A stretch of 64,000 nucleotides of DNA from Opitutia bacterium (GTDB taxonomy: Bacteria; Verrucomicrobiota; Verrucomicrobiia; Opitutales; Opitutaceae), in the NCBI GenBank assembly GCA_003142615.1, contig PLMW01000069.1, forward strand, positions 31,302-95,301, given 5' to 3'. Under the pieces are notes generated by a model, which saw only the letters and a program-made list of their open reading frames with translations, searched no databases and was not told the DNA's origin. Below are positions 61,984-64,000 of this stretch, piece after piece (the first letter of the stretch is position 1; every line of letters starts with the position of its first letter). A program made the translations under genes and the position numbers.

Positions 61984-63303
61984 TTACGGCAACGGCACGG
62001 CAGGATTGGCGAGTCCCGTGCCGGTGACGTGCTCCGTCGTCAGCAGCGGGCCCGTGAAACCGGTGACGGTGATCCCGGCCAGTTCCACGTTCACAGCGTT
62101 GGCCAGTGTGATGGCGCGATCGCACGTGCCGGTGATGTTTACGAGTGCCAGACCGTCGACCGGCCGTTCCGCCGGAATGTTCCGCGCATCCACCAGCGTC
62201 GCGACATGGCTCACCTTGATGTCGTGAAAGCGGACATGGCGGAGGAGGGACCACTGCTCAACCTGCCCGGGCACCGGGTCGCTGGCCTGAATGCCCTTGT
62301 TTAGCAGGTTGATTCCCAGAAACGTCGGGGAGTCGAGGATGGTGAGGTCCTCACCGGTGATGTCCTCAAAAGCGCCGCCGCGACCATCGCGGCTTTTGAT
62401 GAAAATGCCGTTCTGCCGGCCCGAGATGAGGCAGTGCTCGAGGCGCACGTGGCGGATGCCGCCGGACATTTCCGTGCCGAAGGCGACGCCGGCAAAGATG
62501 CTGCTGACCAGCGTGCAGTCCTTGATAACCACGTTTTCCGTCGGGTGGCCGAAGCGGAACGCCGCCAGGCCGCGGCCGGATTTCAGCGCGATGGCGTCGT
62601 CGCCCGTGTTGATGTCGCAGTGCTCGATGAGCACGTCCTGACACGAGTCCACGTCGATCCCGTCGCCGTTGGCGCCGACCGAGCGGATGGTGAGATTCCG
62701 GGCGGTGAATTTCCGGCACAGGACCGGATGGATCGACCAGAGCCGCTGGTATTGGGTCGTGAACCCCTCCAGTGTGACCTCCGCGCAATCGGCGAGTTCG
62801 ATCAGGGGCGGGCCGCGGGGGTTGCGTAGCTGACTCAGGCTGATCGGCGGACCGAAGATGGTGCCGGGTCCCTCGATGGCGAGGTGGTCGGCCTTTTCGG
62901 CGGAGATCAGTGCCCGGTGGCCCGGCCGGAACTCGCCCTCCCAGCGCACTGCCGGCAGCAGTGGGTAGTCCGTGATGTCAGGGCTGCCCACGAGGCTCGC
63001 ACGAGCCTCCAATTTCAACGTGGTGTCCGCCCCGAGGACGATGCTGCCGGTCAGGTAGACACCCGGCGGCACGACGACAGTGCCGCCTCCTGCGGCTGCG
63101 CAGGTGTCGAGCGCCTTTTGCAGCGCAACCGTGTCCTTGGTCTGTCCGTCGCCCGTCGCGCCGAAGTCGTGCACGTTGAAGCCGGCGACGGGAGTCACCG
63201 GGGCGGGAGTGGCTGTCGGAACCACCGGCGAAGGCGCAGCCGCCAGCCGATGCAAACAGCCGCAAAGGATCGAAACAAGAACGAGAAGAAGTCCGCGTTT
63301 CAT
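61984..63303 (-). CDS. GH28 family glycoside hydrolase with lipoprotein-like signal
   Basis: A 439-residue GH28 protein. N-terminal KRGLLLVLVSILCGCLHR is a signal with a possible lipobox at Cys20. The active-site set reads NGDGID (where GH28a has NNDGC), TGDDAIALKSG and IKSRDGRGG; the 'GHG' loop is altered (FAGVAFGTEMSGG). The N-terminal part (VHDFGATGDGQTKDTVALQKALD) is the pectate-lyase-like cap. It probably attacks galacturonan outside the cell. Its operator is not obvious. Confidence 0.85.
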   Translation of the reverse strand: MKRGLLLVLVSILCGCLHRLAAAPSPVVPTATPAPVTPVAGFNVHDFGATGDGQTKDTVALQKALDTCAAAGGGTVVVPPGVYLTGSIVLGADTTLKLEARASLVGSPDITDYPLLPAVRWEGEFRPGHRALISAEKADHLAIEGPGTIFGPPISLSQLRNPRGPPLIELADCAEVTLEGFTTQYQRLWSIHPVLCRKFTARNLTIRSVGANGDGIDVDSCQDVLIEHCDINTGDDAIALKSGRGLAAFRFGHPTENVVIKDCTLVSSIFAGVAFGTEMSGGIRHVRLEHCLISGRQNGIFIKSRDGRGGAFEDITGEDLTILDSPTFLGINLLNKGIQASDPVPGQVEQWSLLRHVRFHDIKVSHVATLVDARNIPAERPVDGLALVNITGTCDRAITLANAVNVELAGITVTGFTGPLLTTEHVTGTGLANPAVPLP

Positions 63304-63520
63304 GGCGTGTCGGGGTGTCACCAGCGCGCGAGCGTGTGGATCGGCGCGCGGAGATCAAGCCGCGCGGATGATAGACTACTGCTCGATGCCCGTTCCCCAC
63401 GTCGGCGGCCAAGCCACGTCGGATTCTCCGCAGCTGGCTTCGGGCAGGCGCGGACTCCCAGCCGCAGTCACGCTCTGCGCAACCGGTGAGCAGTCATGTG
63501 ACAAGTGCCCAGGTCTTTTT
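63304..63520. other. Gap between the second GH28 and the TPR gene
   Basis: About 217 bases with no protein signal. It must contain the GH28 promoter; no clear -35/-10 pair is seen. Confidence 0.4.
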
Positions 63521-64000
63521 TCAATGGTCTTGGGCTGGCCGGAGCGCCGCGGCCAGCGCTTGCCGGGCCGCAGGATCATTGGGCGACAGGCGCAGCTCCT
63601 CCCGGAAGGCTGCGGCCGCCGCCGGCAGATTTCCCAAATGAAACCAGCTCACCCCGAGATTGTGCCATCCCGGCGCAAAATCCGGTTTCAAGCGCAGCGC
63701 CGCTTCATACTGGGCGATCGCGTCCTTCAGCCGCCCGGGCATCTGCGACCAAGCGAGGCCCAGGTTGTGGTGCGCCTCGGCATAATCCGGCTTCAGACGC
63801 AGCGCCGCTTCATACTGGGCGGCCGCGTCCTTCAACCGCCCGGGCATCTGCGACCAGGCGTTGCCCAGATTGTAATGCGCCTCGGCATAATCCGGCTTCA
63901 GGCGCAATGCCTCTTCAAACCGGGCGATCGCGTCATTCAGCCGCCCGGGCATCTGCGACCAGGCGACGCCCAAGTTGTTGTGCGCCTCGGCATAATCCGG
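63521..64000 (-). CDS. TPR repeat protein, N-terminus outside window
   Basis: The last 159 residues of a tetratricopeptide protein; the start lies beyond the right edge. Three complete units of 105 bases (35 residues) occur at 63676-63780, 63781-63885 and 63886-63990, each reading like PDYAEAHYNLG...AWSQMPGRLKDA..QYEAALRLK. TPRs are usually 34 residues; here MPGR adds one. The copies are nearly identical in DNA. The C-terminal tail FREELRLSPNDPAARQALAAALRPAQDH closes the array. The role is probably protein-protein interaction. Confidence 0.9.
   Translation of the reverse strand, partial: PDYAEAHNNLGVAWSQMPGRLNDAIARFEEALRLKPDYAEAHYNLGNAWSQMPGRLKDAAAQYEAALRLKPDYAEAHHNLGLAWSQMPGRLKDAIAQYEAALRLKPDFAPGWHNLGVSWFHLGNLPAAAAAFREELRLSPNDPAARQALAAALRPAQDH

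Noticed and set aside
63676..63990. Regular 105-base repeats as a possible CRISPR array
   Set aside because: Units are contiguous, have no spacers, and encode TPR helices.

Overview
The window is one GC-rich chromosome segment with dense coding, short gaps and many ATGA/GTGA stop-start overlaps. Several traits point to the Opitutaceae (Verrucomicrobiota): a CE15-type esterase next to two GH28 proteins, a secreted GH42 enzyme, a compact TonB-domain protein, a GH3-type adenylating enzyme and TPR repeats with the 'MPGRLKDA' signature. This assignment is inference from gene content; there is no rRNA or tRNA in the window to confirm it.

Layout. 1-1000: end of a VOC protein and a glycine-rich RRM protein. 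1029-8413: a TetR-controlled efflux operon of the YbhG-YbhF-YbhS-YbhR type plus a TolC-like channel, with a 32-residue membrane peptide wedged between the two ATPase genes. 8593-16014: TerC membrane protein, YgjP-like metallopeptidase, a monooxygenase-fold protein, a GNAT protein with a missing motif, CDP-alcohol phosphatidyltransferase, phosphoesterase, Y-family polymerase, a nucleotidyltransferase/GHMP fusion, and hisC. 16261-22418: sugar metabolism (GH94 phosphorylase, GH42, malQ). 22513-29837: gamma-glutamyltransferase, a tandem DUF5069 duplication, gluconokinase, penicillin acylase and SMP-30 lactonase. 29858-33662: a three-module protein behind a Ski2-like helicase with a predicted iron-sulfur cysteine motif. 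33729-34640: a second TetR gene followed by a paralogue of the tiny membrane peptide. 34844-44014: TonB-domain protein, RluA, alpha/beta hydrolase with GH3-type enzyme, TlpA, LysR, YggS, aroE and prepilin peptidase. 44112-55853: central metabolism (pfk, galK, DAHP synthase, mdh, carboxyltransferase subunit) with an OPT transporter and an ABC-F protein. 55982-63303: a small membrane protein, mutT, and a plant-polysaccharide cluster (GH28, LacI, CE15 esterase, GH28). 63521-64000: a TPR protein running off the end.

How the genes fit together. The efflux genes form a complete tripartite exporter (two ATPases, two permeases, adaptor, outer-membrane channel) under a local repressor with a clear palindromic operator. 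galK, malQ, GH94, pfk, the gluconokinase/lactonase pair and the GH28/CE15 cluster describe a polysaccharide-degrading heterotroph.

The most interesting signals lie outside ordinary genes. They are a family of tiny VATEPD-tailed membrane peptides, each close to a TetR gene; a degenerate 7-bp-period repeat at about ten places, several of them in frame inside genes; a structured element present twice (39348 and 48940); and tandem hairpins in the DAHP synthase leader.
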